Assembly: GCA_905250885.1 (NCBI GenBank)
Contig: CAJNOQ010000453.1
Span: 1 to 50,154 of the forward strand
DNA: 50,154 nt
Direction of reading: 5' to 3'
Origin: Didymodactylos carnosus
Taxonomy: Eukaryota > Rotifera > Eurotatoria > Philodinida > Philodinidae
Shown: positions 10,008 through 22,236 of the stretch, piece by piece
Layout: every line of letters begins with the position of its first letter
Numbering within the stretch: position 1 is the first letter of the stretch
Notes under the pieces: generated by a model
The model's database searches: none
What the model was told of the DNA's origin: nothing
What the model saw: only the letters and a program-made list of their open reading frames with translations
Translations under genes and position numbers: made by a program

Positions 10008-13000
10008 TCAGAAAGCTAATTTTTTCATTAATAAATAGACATTTGAATCGGTTTTAAATCCATGTAAATTATTCGCATCACCTTGTAAACGCATTAACAA
10101 TCCACCGAATGAAACGTACGCAGATCTGAAGAAGAAAAAATAAGAATTAAATGGAATATTCTTTAAAAAATTATGATTGAACATGTCTCAAAACTTTGCT
10201 ATGATGACGAAATCGTATCGATAGGTCGTACCAGACCAATGCATTTACAGTTATGAATCGCGTGCAAAGGCACTGTGTGGCACGATCAATCGAACGGGTA
10301 TTTATTATTTCAATATTAAAATAGAAGGGAGTTTATTAGTTAAAAAAAATGAAAGAAAAAAAAAATAGTACTTACAATCTTGATGCTGTATCAACACCTG
10401 TATCGTCACCTTCAATTCGATAGACCTGTCCAAACATTACATATTCAAATTGATCAGCTCTATTTGGACCACTATCTTGATTAAATTCACCATTGTCAGG
10501 TGTTCCATCTTCTCTTAATGTTGTACATATTTTTAATCGAAATTTATCACCTAGATAGAACAAAAAAAGAAAAGAAATATATGTCGTGTTCATTTGTTAT
10601 TATTGTTGTCAAACACTCATTTTATTACTTTATTATTATGTTGTTTTTTTTTGATAGATTATTTAGAAAAACATACAAAAGCCAACAAATGAATCTAATA
10701 TCATAGTTAGATAAACATCATTTGAACACTATGTAATGATTTAGATATATTGAAAATAGAGTGTATAACTTATGATACTAAAATGTTTGAAAGTACTTTT
10801 AATAATTTTAGTTCAACTCAATTTATTCGAATTGACTATTCAACAGATTAACTCTTTTCATATATACTAGCACAAAAAAGATATATATATATATGTATTT
10901 ATCTGTATTCAGTGAAAACAGATGACCATCGATTAAAGATCACGTATCAATGGAAGAAAATGACCATTCTATTTAGTCGTCACATATAACTCTCATACAA
11001 GACAAATAATTAAACTAAAATAAGAGAACAAAAAATAAAACAAAAAAATCAATGCTGATGACTAAAGATAATAAAACTTTAGATATTGTTGCTATGTTCC
11101 AGAAAAAAAAAATTTTTTCTTTTTTTTTCTCTTTTAGTCACAGACCTTGTGTTTATTACACCGATTACTCTCAAGCATTCAAGTATATTCTTCAATGAGT
11201 ATAACTATCGATGTGTATTAGATCATATTCATAGTAGTAGTTGTAGTAGTAGTTCACTTGATAAAAAGAAGAAAAAAAAACAAAACATGGGATATTAAAT
11301 TTATAAAACGAAAAGGAGAACAAACGAACTATATGCCTTGCTCTAAGTCTATTTTATTATCGCTTAAGAGAGCATTTACACCTGTCAAAACTACATCAGC
11401 ATCATATGATGATATACTAATATTCAACAAATAAAAAGGGATGTGACTCTATTCTCTTTCTTCCTCCTCCTCCGCATACACCTTACACTAACAATGATTC
11501 CAATTTTTTTCTGCTATATCCTATTATTATCTTTCTCTACAGCTTACATAACATAAGAGAGATTACAGGTGTGTAAGCATTTTTTTTTCTTTTTTCTTTT
11601 CTTTTTCTTTTTTTTTTACTTTAATAATTTAAAATGTTGCTTAGATGATTGAATGTAAAAAAATAAAATCGATTTGATCATATGTAATACTGACCGTAAC
11701 GTATGTAGGATAATAGACTGTTGCATATAAAAGTAGAAAAAAAAAAAATGTGAAGAAAAAATGAATATCTTACAACTATAATTAGTCAGGTTGGACTTTC
11801 ATAATCTATGCACAACGATAAATAATAAAAATAAAAAATAAAAAACGAATATTTTTTTTTCTTTTTTATTCCAACCATATTTTTTTCTCATAAACAGCGA
11901 ACGTGATGTTGATAAGAGAAAAGTGTTTGCAGAAGTAAAATTCATTCTGTTTTTATTTTGATTATGAGTGGTTTAAAGATTACTGTTAGAGGCAGATATC
12001 AGAAATGAAACAAGCATTTAAAACTTAACCAGACAAATATAATAAAAGAAATAGATTTGATTTTCACTTAGTTATAGAGACGAACAAAAAACAAAAGAAG
12101 AAAATTTTGATTATTCTATCTATTAACGTTTGTATATCTGAAGCGTTGAAGATATATCAACATTTTTTGATGAATAAACAATTGTAAGGAAAATATTACT
12201 TTTTATAAATAATATCCGTCTTTCTTGCAGAGATGCTACAGATGAATCAACAGAAAAGAAGTTTCAAGGATATTCCAAGCTGACTCGAGCTATCTCAACG
12301 AAAAAATTCTTAACTAAAAATCTGTCGAAAGAGAGAAATAATAACATGATTTGTAAAAAGCAATAATCATCTACCGTATTTGATAGGTTTTTACACTAAA
12401 GAAAGCAGTAAAAATGACTGACTACTGTTATCTGACTTAAAATGGACACCAAATAATAGAAGAGAAAAAATATATAAAATTTATTTTTGATCTAGTTTGG
12501 TCACTTTTATTCTTTTCTTTCTCTATTTGCAAGAAGTAATTGACACTTTTTATCTCATAATTCAAGCTTAACGTGATCAAAATTTTTAGTAATACATAGC
12601 AAAAAAATACTTTGTGAAGAAGAAAAATTCTTTATTTAGTCAATACAAAGTAAGCTAACTTTCTACAAACACAACGTATTCAACTTTTTTTTTTTTCATC
12701 AAACACATTCATTCATTCACTATATGAGATGTACATATTAAAAAGCTTAAGTTTAGTTAAAGATTTAGCTGGTGAATATTTTTATACATTACAGATTAAA
12801 TTCTTTCGTAATCTTTTTGAATATGAGCAAAAAACAAAACATCTCTGAACAATAAACACACTAGGAATTAACTAACCGATGATAAATATGCAAGCACAAA
12901 TTCATTTATTCTTAACATAAATTTAGAAAAACGTGATTTAATGTTTTGTTTTTTGTATAATTCTATATGGTTTGATAAAAAAAATCCTAATTTCGTGTAC

Positions 13001-14753
13001 TTTTTCAATTTTTTTTGCGATTGGATGAAAGTTTTGTACTATATTAGTGTTTATTTTGTTCTGATCTGTCATTGTTAACTGAGATATACTCGTAGCCTTC
13101 TCATTTGTGAAAAGTAGTAAATATCTCAGTAACTAACTAAAGCAGATTAGAAAAAAAAATGAAATACTAACATAATTCTTGTTTAAATACAAAACTTTTA
13201 TCTGATTAGACTGTTATATATTATAGGTCATAACAATTTTTATAGGTCGGAGTATAGGTTATGAAAATGTTGTAACCTCCACACATTTATCATACACAAT
13301 ATGTTTGTCAAACAAAAAAAGATTTAAACTATTCTTTGTATGTCTAACAACTAAAAAATGTACACTGGAGTTCATTAATGGAAAAAAAGAAGAAATTAAA
13401 TAGCTAACTGAATATTCTATTTATTCGCCTTATTAAGATAAGAGAGATATATGAGTAGTAACTATACCATCATCTATTTGATATTAATAATTTTAAAATT
13501 TTTACTTTTAAAATCATTTTTTTACTGCTTAATCAATTCTAATTTTTAACTTACTTTAATGTACCATTCATTGCCTAATATTTAGACGATTCTTCATCGA
13601 TAATAAATGTTTAAAATCATTGAAAGACTAACGTTTTGAATCGACAGATTCCTATTTTTTTTTCATGTACAAATAAATCTATACATATTTTCTTTCTCTT
13701 TCTTTAAGTCTCTCTTTCTTGATTTAAACCCACTTTTTTTTTTATCGATATAGCAGCACTTTAGTCTTACCAAATTATATAAATATGCATATGTATATAT
13801 ATATATAACGTATATATACACATATACGAAGTCTTTTAAAAAATTGGCATTATATTTATATATAAGAAAAAGAAGAGAAAGAGTATATAATAAATTTTTT
13901 TAGCTTTGGGAACAAACACACACGATGTTTCTTTAAAATGATATTGATATACAATGTATGAAGAACGGTTATTTTGTTTTTTTCAAAAGCAGTTTTTCTG
14001 GTTTTTTATGAGAAAAAATACAAAAAAAACAAAACACAATAACAACGTGTCATATATATCCGTTTTTATTGAGAGATATAAATTTATAACAACGACTATA
14101 AATTTTACTTTAGAGAGTATTGAAAAGTTCTCTAGGAGTAAAAGAAAAAAGAAGAAAGAAACAATGTATTACATATACATATTTAACCTATTTAACAAAA
14201 CTAAGCACGTAGACCATTTAGATAGATTTATTTATAATTTTATTTGAAAGTCAAACATACATATAATTGACCTTTTACCCACTAGAAGCGAGTATTTTAC
14301 GAACAATGAAAGAGACCAAAAAAATTGCATTTATATAGTTTTATTTAAAGCAGCTGTTTTTTTTTTTAAATAACAAATACATGATAGATGTAAATAATTT
14401 AACTTACCAAACTCCATTGGATATATTTGAGTATTAACATCTAATATTAAATCCATTTTAAATGATTCTGATTCACAAAATATTCTTGAAACTAAAATTA
14501 AACAAAAAATAAACTTATCAATGTGAAATTTTACATTTTGTTCACATCTACTTTAATATCAAATTATAAAGGTACATAAGTAAAAATATCTTTGTCGATG
14601 AACCATTTTCAGTAGTAGTAGTAGTAATAAAAAAAACCTCTATTCATACTCAGTAATCTTTTTAGACTCTATGAACATACCTCGAACGAATTTTTTTCCA
14701 TCTGGATCCATATCTTTAACTTCAAATATATCCTCGAACAAGATATCGGCCAT
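10008..14753 (-). CDS. POLR2H: RNA polymerases I, II and III shared subunit RPABC3 (RPB8)
   Basis: Four minus-strand exons (14753-14681, 14491-14408, 10550-10376, 10125-10008) total 450 bp and give 149 residues, against about 150 for animal RPB8. The protein begins [14 protein letters not shown] and contains [50 protein letters not shown] and a terminal YLLMKKLAF, all diagnostic of this subunit. Splice phases are 1, 1 and 2 and each join restores conserved residues. RPB8 is a small OB-fold-like subunit on the surface of all three nuclear polymerases and is essential. The gene is intact. Its second intron (10551-14407) is about 3.86 kb, far longer than other introns in this window. Confidence 0.96.
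10551..14407. other. 3.86-kb second intron of RPB8
   Basis: A very AT-rich intron with many poly-A/T runs and short (AT)n tracts, such as those near 10880 and 13790-13830. No supported gene lies within it. Plus-strand frames at 11086-11298 and 13954-14247 are rich in homopolymer-coded Lys/Phe and look like chance openings. No terminal inverted repeats or target duplications were spotted, so the cause of its length is not evident. Confidence 0.5.
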
Positions 14754-16293
14754 TTTGTTATACTATTAGATATTCTTGTTCTAATCTATAAAATAAAATG
14801 ATTGTTAAGGAAGGTTGTGTTAAATAAAAACAATAAAAATGACATGGTCTACTTCTTGTTTGCAAGAACTTTCCATTAATTTAATGTATTGCTCAAATTA
14901 TATTCTAGTATTAGTTAGTTAAGCTGCTCTCATGGATTATCGTATATTTAATTTTAATTATCCGTCAGTTCTTCAACTACTATAAAAATAATTTCTGTAA
15001 TATCGATTTCATAAATGTTTAGACAAACTGTGCATAGTAAATATTGGATTATTACATAATTTATCGTGTTTTTTCATTCATAAACTGAAAATTGTAGGGT
15101 TTTTTCATCTTTTACGACAAAACAACAGAATAAAATATTTTTAATTATATTAAGAGATTAAAATAGGGACAAAAAAGAATGAATAATAGTATCTGAATAA
15201 AGTTTTACTGTACCATTTTCTTTTTTAGTCTAATTTGAGGAGTATATACAATTCCTTGACCATTGAAGAAAATATACACATTTCTAACGACAACATGTAT
15301 TTTCTAAATTCAGACGTGTGCAATTTGATTTCTAATGGTTCTAGAATTTGCTTTCTTAGAGATAATATAACGGGATTTAAATTTTTTATTATTATCATAA
15401 GAAATCGAGCGACGTCTATAATATTATCTTATTGTTCTTTTCTTATTACACTTATCATCAAGCAATAAATTTCTAACTTAATTAGGTCAAACAAATACTC
15501 AAAACTTTTTCTTCTTTTTTTTTTATTGATTATGTGACTATAATCTCGCTTTATAAACGCGTTCAAAAATTTCAATGAAAAGAAATATGTCCTTTTTATT
15601 TTTCCAACTTACACTTTAACACTTGCTTATTTATTATTGTATATTCTCATAAAGTATGAATTATATAAACTCCAAGATATAAATTTCGTAACACATAAAA
15701 AAAATTACTAATATAAAAATAATTTGAACATACGATGAATTCTCAAGATTTCTATAACAGAATAATACTTATACACAAATAGCTTGTAAAAAGGATTATT
15801 GAGTATATTGAAATAGGTATAACTGACTCAATAAAAAAACCTTGATATTCCTTTATTCATCAATAAAATCCTTATTAGAATAGAACCAATTTAGCTAGTA
15901 CTAAACCACAAACTGCCCTTAGAATGCGAGTGATTTTAACAAGCATTTTTGACTCTCAATCGATCACCGGCTATTATCAATAAGAATTATTTAAGATAGA
16001 AAACTGACATTATTAAAAGTCTATCAATTCTTGCTATATAATTTTGAACATCGAGAACGACAAAAAATGTTCTCAGAAGGACCAGTCCGCATAAGACTTG
16101 AAATCGGCCCACCAACTTTTACTGCTTCAATCTGTCCAAAACTCATCGGAATCATCATATTCGATGATTTCCACCCTTCTGAGCGCTTTCAGTCGAACAT
16201 ATCTGACAGAATCTACTCGAAAATAAACAACTCCTTGGTCTCATCAGTGGGACTGTAAAATCGACATTTTTCTGTAACTATCCAATACTTTGC
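14754..16293. other. Intergenic region upstream of RPB8, with an isolated repeat fragment
   Basis: Mostly featureless AT-rich sequence. At about 16076-16100 the motif AGGACCAGTCCGCATA appears; the same motif occurs in reverse orientation at about 17350-17370, linking this stretch to the decayed repeat family described at 16.6-17.4 kb. Confidence 0.45.
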
Positions 16294-16665
16294 TTAATGA
16301 AACACACCATTCGATGCGTCTTGAAAAGTTTTACAATATGTGTTAATAGGAAACTTAACGAAGCCTGGTAGCCTGGTTTGTGAATTAAATACTTCATCAC
16401 TTAAACCTAAGAGAACTTGTACATCATTTTCTGCTTTAATAACTTCTGCGAAAGATGTGTAAGGCATGTGTTTTAAAGGTTTCGTTTGTTCTTCTTTAAC
16501 CTTTGAACAGCTGATTTCACATCACAATTACTTGGAACTATTTATTTCTTCTTGTCGTTGACGTAAAAAAGCATAGTTAGGATACTCCTTGTCTGAATGG
16601 TTACTTCCATTCTCACTGCGCGAAACATATCGCGAATCTGATTCGGGAGTTGATGGAAAACGTCG
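16294..16665 (-). pseudogene. Gene fragment of unknown function, probably broken
   Basis: Two adjacent minus-strand stretches have protein-like composition. One, reading down to about 16528, contains SENGSNHSDKEYPNYAF and RQRQEEINSS. The other (about 16500-16294) contains KHMPYTSFAEVIKAEN, VQVLLGLSDEVF and a stop at 16294-16296. Between them the frame has stops within about 20 bp, too short for a normal intron. They could be the end of one damaged gene or remnants of a mobile element. The upstream piece overlaps the plus-strand repeat copy at 16610, so which strand was coding is uncertain. No family is recognised. Confidence 0.35.
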
Positions 16666-16765
16666 AACTGGAAAATGTAGAAGAACAAAATATCGAAAGG
16701 AAAACGTCGAAAAGGACATTTCTTTCTGTTCTCTGAAAATAACTGAAAGAGATATTTTATTAAAT
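16610..16765 (+). repeat. Copy A of a decayed, coding-like repeat family
   Basis: This segment aligns over roughly 150 bp with the reverse complement of 17130-17310. Shared blocks include AAAATGTAGAAGA, CGAAAGGAAA.CGTCGAAA and CTGAAAGAGATAT. In the shared frame both encode a Glu/Asn/Lys-rich run around NVEEQN.ERK.SK, and a second frame gives FCSLKITERDI in both copies. Divergence is high, so the duplication is old. Confidence 0.6.
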
Positions 16766-17129
16766 CACATAGAGAAAGAGAGTAGAAGAGAAATGATAAG
16801 GCCAATAGATCGTGATCTAATTTTTCGTTTATCCACATCAACAATGATAATCCAGCTAGTAGCTATTTTGTATTTATTTCTCTATTCAGAAATCATCCGT
16901 TGAGTGTGTCAAATCATTGTTGAAAAACTGCTGTATTTCCTGATTGCTTTAGAGTCAATACCCCTGCACCAAGTTGCATAGTGATGCGTTAAGTGGGTGG
17001 AATGAGGGTGAGATGTTCATCGTAGCAGACATACTGAACTTCATCATACTTTACTTTTTCAATGAGTGACTATAATTGCTACGAGATTGGGGGAGGTGTA
17101 CAAGTCTGACGAGAACCAATAATAGTTAT

Positions 17130-17375
17130 AATGGTAAAAATACGTATATCTCTTTCAGTGATTTTCAAGGAACAAAAAGGAATCTTCTCCTTTTTGATAT
17201 TTTCCTTCTTTCTATTATCCGCTTTCGACGCTTTCCTTTCGGCATTTTGCTCTTCTACATTTTCCTCTTCGACGTTTTGCTCTTTTTTTATCGACACTTC
17301 CACAAAGAGCCTGATTCGTACACAAAAAACAGTTCTTGTGAATAATAGTCGTATGCGGACTGGTCCTTTCTCCAA
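17130..17375 (-). repeat. Copy B of the decayed repeat family, opposite orientation
   Basis: On the minus strand this copy stays open across most of its length (within the frame 17079-17528) and reads KGPVRIRL, then an E/N/K-rich run including NVEEENVEEQN, then PFCSLKITERDI. It is longer than copy A by about 30 bp of extra repeat-like sequence. The GGACCAGTCCGCATA block at its upstream end recurs in the plus orientation near 16078. It is likely part of an old element or gene duplicate; no enzyme motif is visible. Confidence 0.55.
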
Positions 17376-17529
17376 TCCACATGTTTTTTTATCTTTAAGT
17401 GAATTTTTCTTATATATAAACAGGTATAGAGAAAACTTATCTATCACAAGAGGGTATTCTTTAATTTTCTCAAAAGTGGAGCGACCAGATTCCTTGGCTG
17501 CCCTTTTTCTGCTAGTATGAAAGATCATT

Positions 17530-18208
17530 AAAAGTTACAATAGCGAAGGTGACCCCTGAACTTCTCTGAGCTATTTCAATTCAAGCAACTATGCCGAACA
17601 TATCGGTGTGTATCTACGATAACAAATAAGACTAGATATCAAAGAGTTTTGGCGACTGAAACTAAATAACTTGCTATGTGATTCCATAACACTAACGTGT
17701 ATCTACCATATAAGAGTCAAATCATCTCGAAAGGAAAACAACTGCTAGACTGACCAATAGTACAATAGCATCTAGCTCGAAAGAAAACACGAGCGCTGCA
17801 GCTAAAGTTTATAACAAATAAAGAAAAATGAAGCATGTTTATCAGTATTTATTTAAAATATAAAAAATATAAAACAAAGACATGTTTAGTTATTCAAATA
17901 TGAATGGCATCGATATGGTATGAGATTAACAAAACAAAAGTACTAATAGTATAAAAAATAAATTATCATCCTCTTTTTATTCAGTAATACAGGAATGTAA
18001 ATGAGATTGAAAAAAAAATATATGTTTAAAAACTAAAAACACAAAATAGTTTGAACATAAAATTAATAACGACGTCTATATACTCGCAGATTACCAAATA
18101 CTTATTGATGAGAACATAAATAACACCATTACTTTCAAAACAAAAAGGAAAAGTTGTCAAAAAACAATATAACTGAAAAATACACTTCACCTGTAAACCA
18201 CCTAAACT
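17530..18208. other. Intergenic, no feature seen
   Basis: About 0.7 kb of AT-rich sequence downstream of the minus-strand gene that ends at 18209. No coding frame, RNA gene or repeat is supported. Confidence 0.5.
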
Positions 18209-19542
18209 TCAATGTTTGGCATGAATTGTTTTTCCACTAGCAGTATTAACTCTTGTTAATTCACGATGAAAATCAACAGCTGTTTTCAATTCTTGTTCAA
18301 ATTTTAATTTTTCAATCGATGGATGATTTTCTTTTAGTAAAAATTTTTTACCCGATACTGCACGTGGCAAACGTTGTCCATGAAGTACTGGCGAATGAAA
18401 TGATTCATTTAATGAATTTTGCGGCAGTCGTGAACTTTGTAGTGTAAAATCAGTGTCATGTCTATCATTCACTAATTGTGATAATGTTGAGACTTTTTTC
18501 AATTGAGCAGACTTTTGTTGTCGTTGAACTTCTCGAAAACGTTTCGAATCTACATAAAATCCAAATTGTGAAAGCGATCTCATTTACCAACAAAAAAAAG
18601 GGATTATGAGGTTACGATACGCTGACAGTCACTTGCCTATACGAAAATTTTTCTAAAAGTTCTTCTAACTAAGCGCATACCTGGTGAATTTGGATTTCTT
18701 TGTCCACTTTTTAAACTCAATAGTCGTAATAATCTTTCATCACTATCAGCTTTAATTAAAGCCATTCGATAGTGTCTTTGATTTTTGAGCAGATCATGCC
18801 AATTTGTTTCCAGATATTGTCGCAAATGATTATTTCCCAATACCGATGGAGCCTAAAACAATCATTAATATGTATATTTTCTGGACAACCAAAAAAACAA
18901 ATTCACACAATTAACCGGTATTGTTATTGGATACGAAAATGCTATCATATCGTTAATATGTTTTGTTTTCTCACGTTTAATACTTTCACCTAAACCGGTA
19001 TGATAACGTCGAAAATTTCGCCAGATATTAAAATTAATTGGTGGTTTTCCATCAAGATTTTTTGGATATAATGACTTATGATTATGTTTACCGGATTCTA
19101 ACCTGCAGGAAAGAAAAATCAATAGATTTACGTGAGAATAAAGCATAAAAACTCTGTACATGCTATGTAGATCAAACAATATCTTCACTTTTTTTCTCGT
19201 GAGGCGACTTTTTACAGCTAATTATGAAAACTCTTTAGTCAATTCCTCAAAATTATGCAATATTTCGAGCGATATACAGAAGAAAAACATAAAAATAAAC
19301 AAATCTTACCATAAATCATAATCAAGTGTAGAAACTGATCGTTGCAATGGCGATGGTATCGATAGACGTTCATCATCTACGTATGATGAGCGTAATGTAT
19401 GGTGAATTTCATGATCAATGGATGTTTTTGGATGATTCAAAACTGCAAGTCGTTGACTTATATGCGGTTTAAAGCTTAACGCACTAATTTCGTCGGCCGT
19501 ACAACTATGCGAAATATAATCACGTTCTTTTAATGTTGACAT
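18209..19542 (-). CDS. Uncharacterised 310-residue protein, four exons
   Basis: Exons 19542-19310, 19102-18916, 18852-18681 and 18549-18209 total 933 bp and read through in frame. Joins are phase 2 (restoring a Trp), phase 0 and phase 1. The ATG at 19540-19542 starts MSTLKERDY. I do not recognise the protein. It is soluble-looking and basic, with no signal peptide or membrane segment. It has a His/Arg/Trp-rich central part (NIWRNFRRYHTGLGESI), a helical middle (RQYLETNWHDLLKNQRHYR) and a Lys/Gln-rich coiled tail (REVQRQQKSAQLKK). Such composition is common in axonemal and sperm proteins, but that is only a guess. The second intron has a non-consensus but GT-containing donor (GTTAAT). The third-intron acceptor was chosen because only it keeps phase. 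Confidence 0.75.
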
Positions 19543-21683
19543 TTTATTGTTTTATAACTTTCATTTATCTGAATCTAAAATCAAAGAACATATCATGATT
19601 AAAGGATAAGCAAATTTTCGGAAATTTTCGGAACGTACCAAACATAGATAAAGAGTAATTAACCTAATAAGTTTATGTTAGTTGTAAAAATAGTTGAGAA
19701 AAAGTGTTAGGATAAATGACTTTTTCAATAAATATTTCCTTGTTTCTGTAATTTCTTATTTGTGGTCATCATTCATTACAAAGGAGAAACGTAAGGGCGA
19801 TTAAAAACTTCGTACATTAAAATTAAAATTACTGAATTATTAGTTCTTCTTTATGATAAACTGTTATACTTATTGTCTTAGATAACGACTATCCAAACGT
19901 GGCTTAATCAGCGTCACAGCTATCTGCCCTAAATGATTCCTTAATGCACGTCCAACTGCCCATCTGCCTTACTCATCTGTCATCAAATTATTACAATAAA
20001 TATGTTTAAAATATTTCATACTTCATACTTGAAAACACATGATAATCTTAAGCACCAACTACACGGTTTGTATTTAGAGCTAAAATAATGTGAGTTGGAT
20101 CCATTTCGACGCAAGTTAATGATGAATGAGATCTACTTTCAACTGACGATGATGAAAAGTGTTTACTATGTTACAAAAATCATCATCTATTAATGTGGCG
20201 ACTTTAATATTTTATTGTTGACGATTTTGAATTATGAACCAGTGAACAACATTATCCCTTTTTCTTCGCTAATAAAATCTGAAAAAATAACTAAACTTAT
20301 CCCCATAAAAACGATTATTAACCTAAACAAATTTTTAAAATAAAGAAGCAAGAAGTTTTTTTTCGATTTTCAGATTTTACTAGGTTGTAACCTTGTAACT
20401 GATCAAAAACAAAAAATGCATCATTCAGTATGAAAGAGGTGACATCAGAATGAAGAGAAATCTCCAGTTATGGTAACACTCGAAGTATGTAAACGGTAAC
20501 ATCATAACGTGAGAGGGGATCTTTTGACAGTAAAAAAAGGACAACGTAACGTCTTTGTCTGACGCAGGGGAGAAAGATACTGAACCCTGTGAGGAAAATA
20601 TGATATTGTGTACCATATTAAATGCTATCAACTTTGCTAAGGATTTCGTAACATTTTTGGGATTGTTTTTAAATAGCCACTATTATATATATGTTTTACT
20701 ATGAAACCATGAAGTGCTAAATGGCTTTTTCATCAACGAATAGAATAATTCCTTTCGTCACTAATACAAATGTGTTGTGTATTTGTAGTGTTCCCAGATG
20801 TCGGTAATATTCATCGTAGTATTTCGTTATGAAAAACTATTTACCGTGTATCAATCACAGCATTTGTTCCTTTCACTTCATAAAGAATCTGTTTAATACT
20901 AAGAGGAATTCATTTGTTAACGTCATATTTGACGATAAAAAATCAAGTGAGAACTCTTTTTTTGACATTTGTTTTTATTTACAGAATATCGACTAACAAT
21001 TTGAAGAAAAAAACGACTAGAATCCGATACCGTGATACTGGAATAATGATTAGATATAGATATTGTAGTTTGTTGATGATATAACTTCTAGTCTCCGAAA
21101 GAAAGACGAACACTGTGTCGCGTGTGAGTGTTGACAAAAGCGTTCAAACAGGAGGTATTTGTCTAGTCGTCAATCTTTGATGTTTACTGCAAAACACAGA
21201 AATTAGAAAGATACATTTAACTTTCAATCCTAGCAAAAAATCATTTTCCAGCTAGAATGATATAATAGTAACAAATGCAATTTTTATTCATTTAGTGGAA
21301 ACACGTTGACAGTAGAATATACGTCTTTTTTTGTAGCTTAATTTATCCTTTTGCGCTCTGTATTACAATCCTTTTAGGATAAAAGTTTTCATAAAGCTAA
21401 TGCATTCAATTTAACCAGTTTTTAACTGAATTCATCGATTCTACGTCCCTTGAATAAATCCACCAGTTAATCATGTCAGAAAAATCTTTTTAAATTTATT
21501 CTCTTTCAATATGATAAACAGTAAATTGACTATTTTGTGCAACAACGACAAAAACAGTAATGAAAAAGCTTAATTATCTTCTTAAGCAATACGACAAAAG
21601 ACAAAAACAAAGCACAACATGAGACAGTTTGCTTAAGAACAACAGATACAAAGAGTAAGAAGACAGTTTGACGTATAAATTCT
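19543..21683. other. Intergenic, no feature seen
   Basis: About 2.1 kb between two minus-strand genes. The short minus frame at 20425-20631 has no recognisable motif. The region directly above 19542 presumably carries the promoter of that gene. Confidence 0.45.
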
Positions 21684-21689
21684 TTTATT
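21684..21689 (-). promoter_or_regulatory. Probable polyadenylation signal of MAGOH
   Basis: The minus strand reads AATAAA about 18 nt after the MAGOH stop codon. The sequence and position fit a canonical animal poly(A) signal with a very short 3' UTR. Confidence 0.5.
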
Positions 21690-21706
21690 TATAAGATGAT
21701 TTGTGT

Positions 21707-22236
21707 CTATATCGGTTGAATTTTAAAATGTAAACCGATTAAAGAGAATACAAAACATTTTAAATCTTGTACCAAATAATAAAAACATCTTAATCCGTCT
21801 GGGTCGCGACTATTATTGATATCAATCAATGAACCAATTTTCGAAGTTGTGAACGAAATATGTTCTTCACCAAGTACAATTTCTAATTCTTGTCTACCAA
21901 CGCGATCCGGTGGTGGCCAAACAGCGTCATCTTCTTTCATTATATCGGAATCGTTGACAATACGTTTCAATTCTTCAATAACACTACGATTAACATATGT
22001 TTCTTTACGTATCAGAGTATCCTTCTTATAATTCGAATTATTAGCATAACGTAATTTACCATCGGGACGAAATTCAAATTCTAAAAATTCGTGACCAAAT
22101 TTTCCTTAAAGTAGAAATACAACTAGTAACATTGCTCGTGAGATTCCTACTCAGCAAATAGATTTTTAATAGTGAAGATGAAAACTGATCTACCTTTATG
22201 ACCAACATAATAACGTAAATAAAAATCATCTGACAT
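21707..22236 (-). CDS. MAGOH: Mago nashi (exon junction complex core subunit)
   Basis: Two exons, 22236-22194 and 22104-21707, split in phase 1 by an 89-bp intron, give 146 residues, the same length as human MAGOH. The sequence is near-invariant: [12 protein letters not shown], then [50 protein letters not shown] and the terminal [16 protein letters not shown] forms a heterodimer with Y14 (RBM8A) inside the exon junction complex, locking eIF4A3 onto spliced mRNA, and takes part in nonsense-mediated decay and mRNA localisation. No residue loss is visible. Confidence 0.97.

Noticed and set aside
13954-14247. Plus-strand frame inside the RPB8 intron
   Set aside because: Composition (Phe, Lys, Asn, Tyr) is that of AT-rich intron DNA, with no homology signal.
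17131-17520. Plus-strand open frame of 129 codons
   Set aside because: It mirrors the minus-strand repeat copy B; its Phe/Ser-rich content is what Glu/Lys codons give on the opposite strand.
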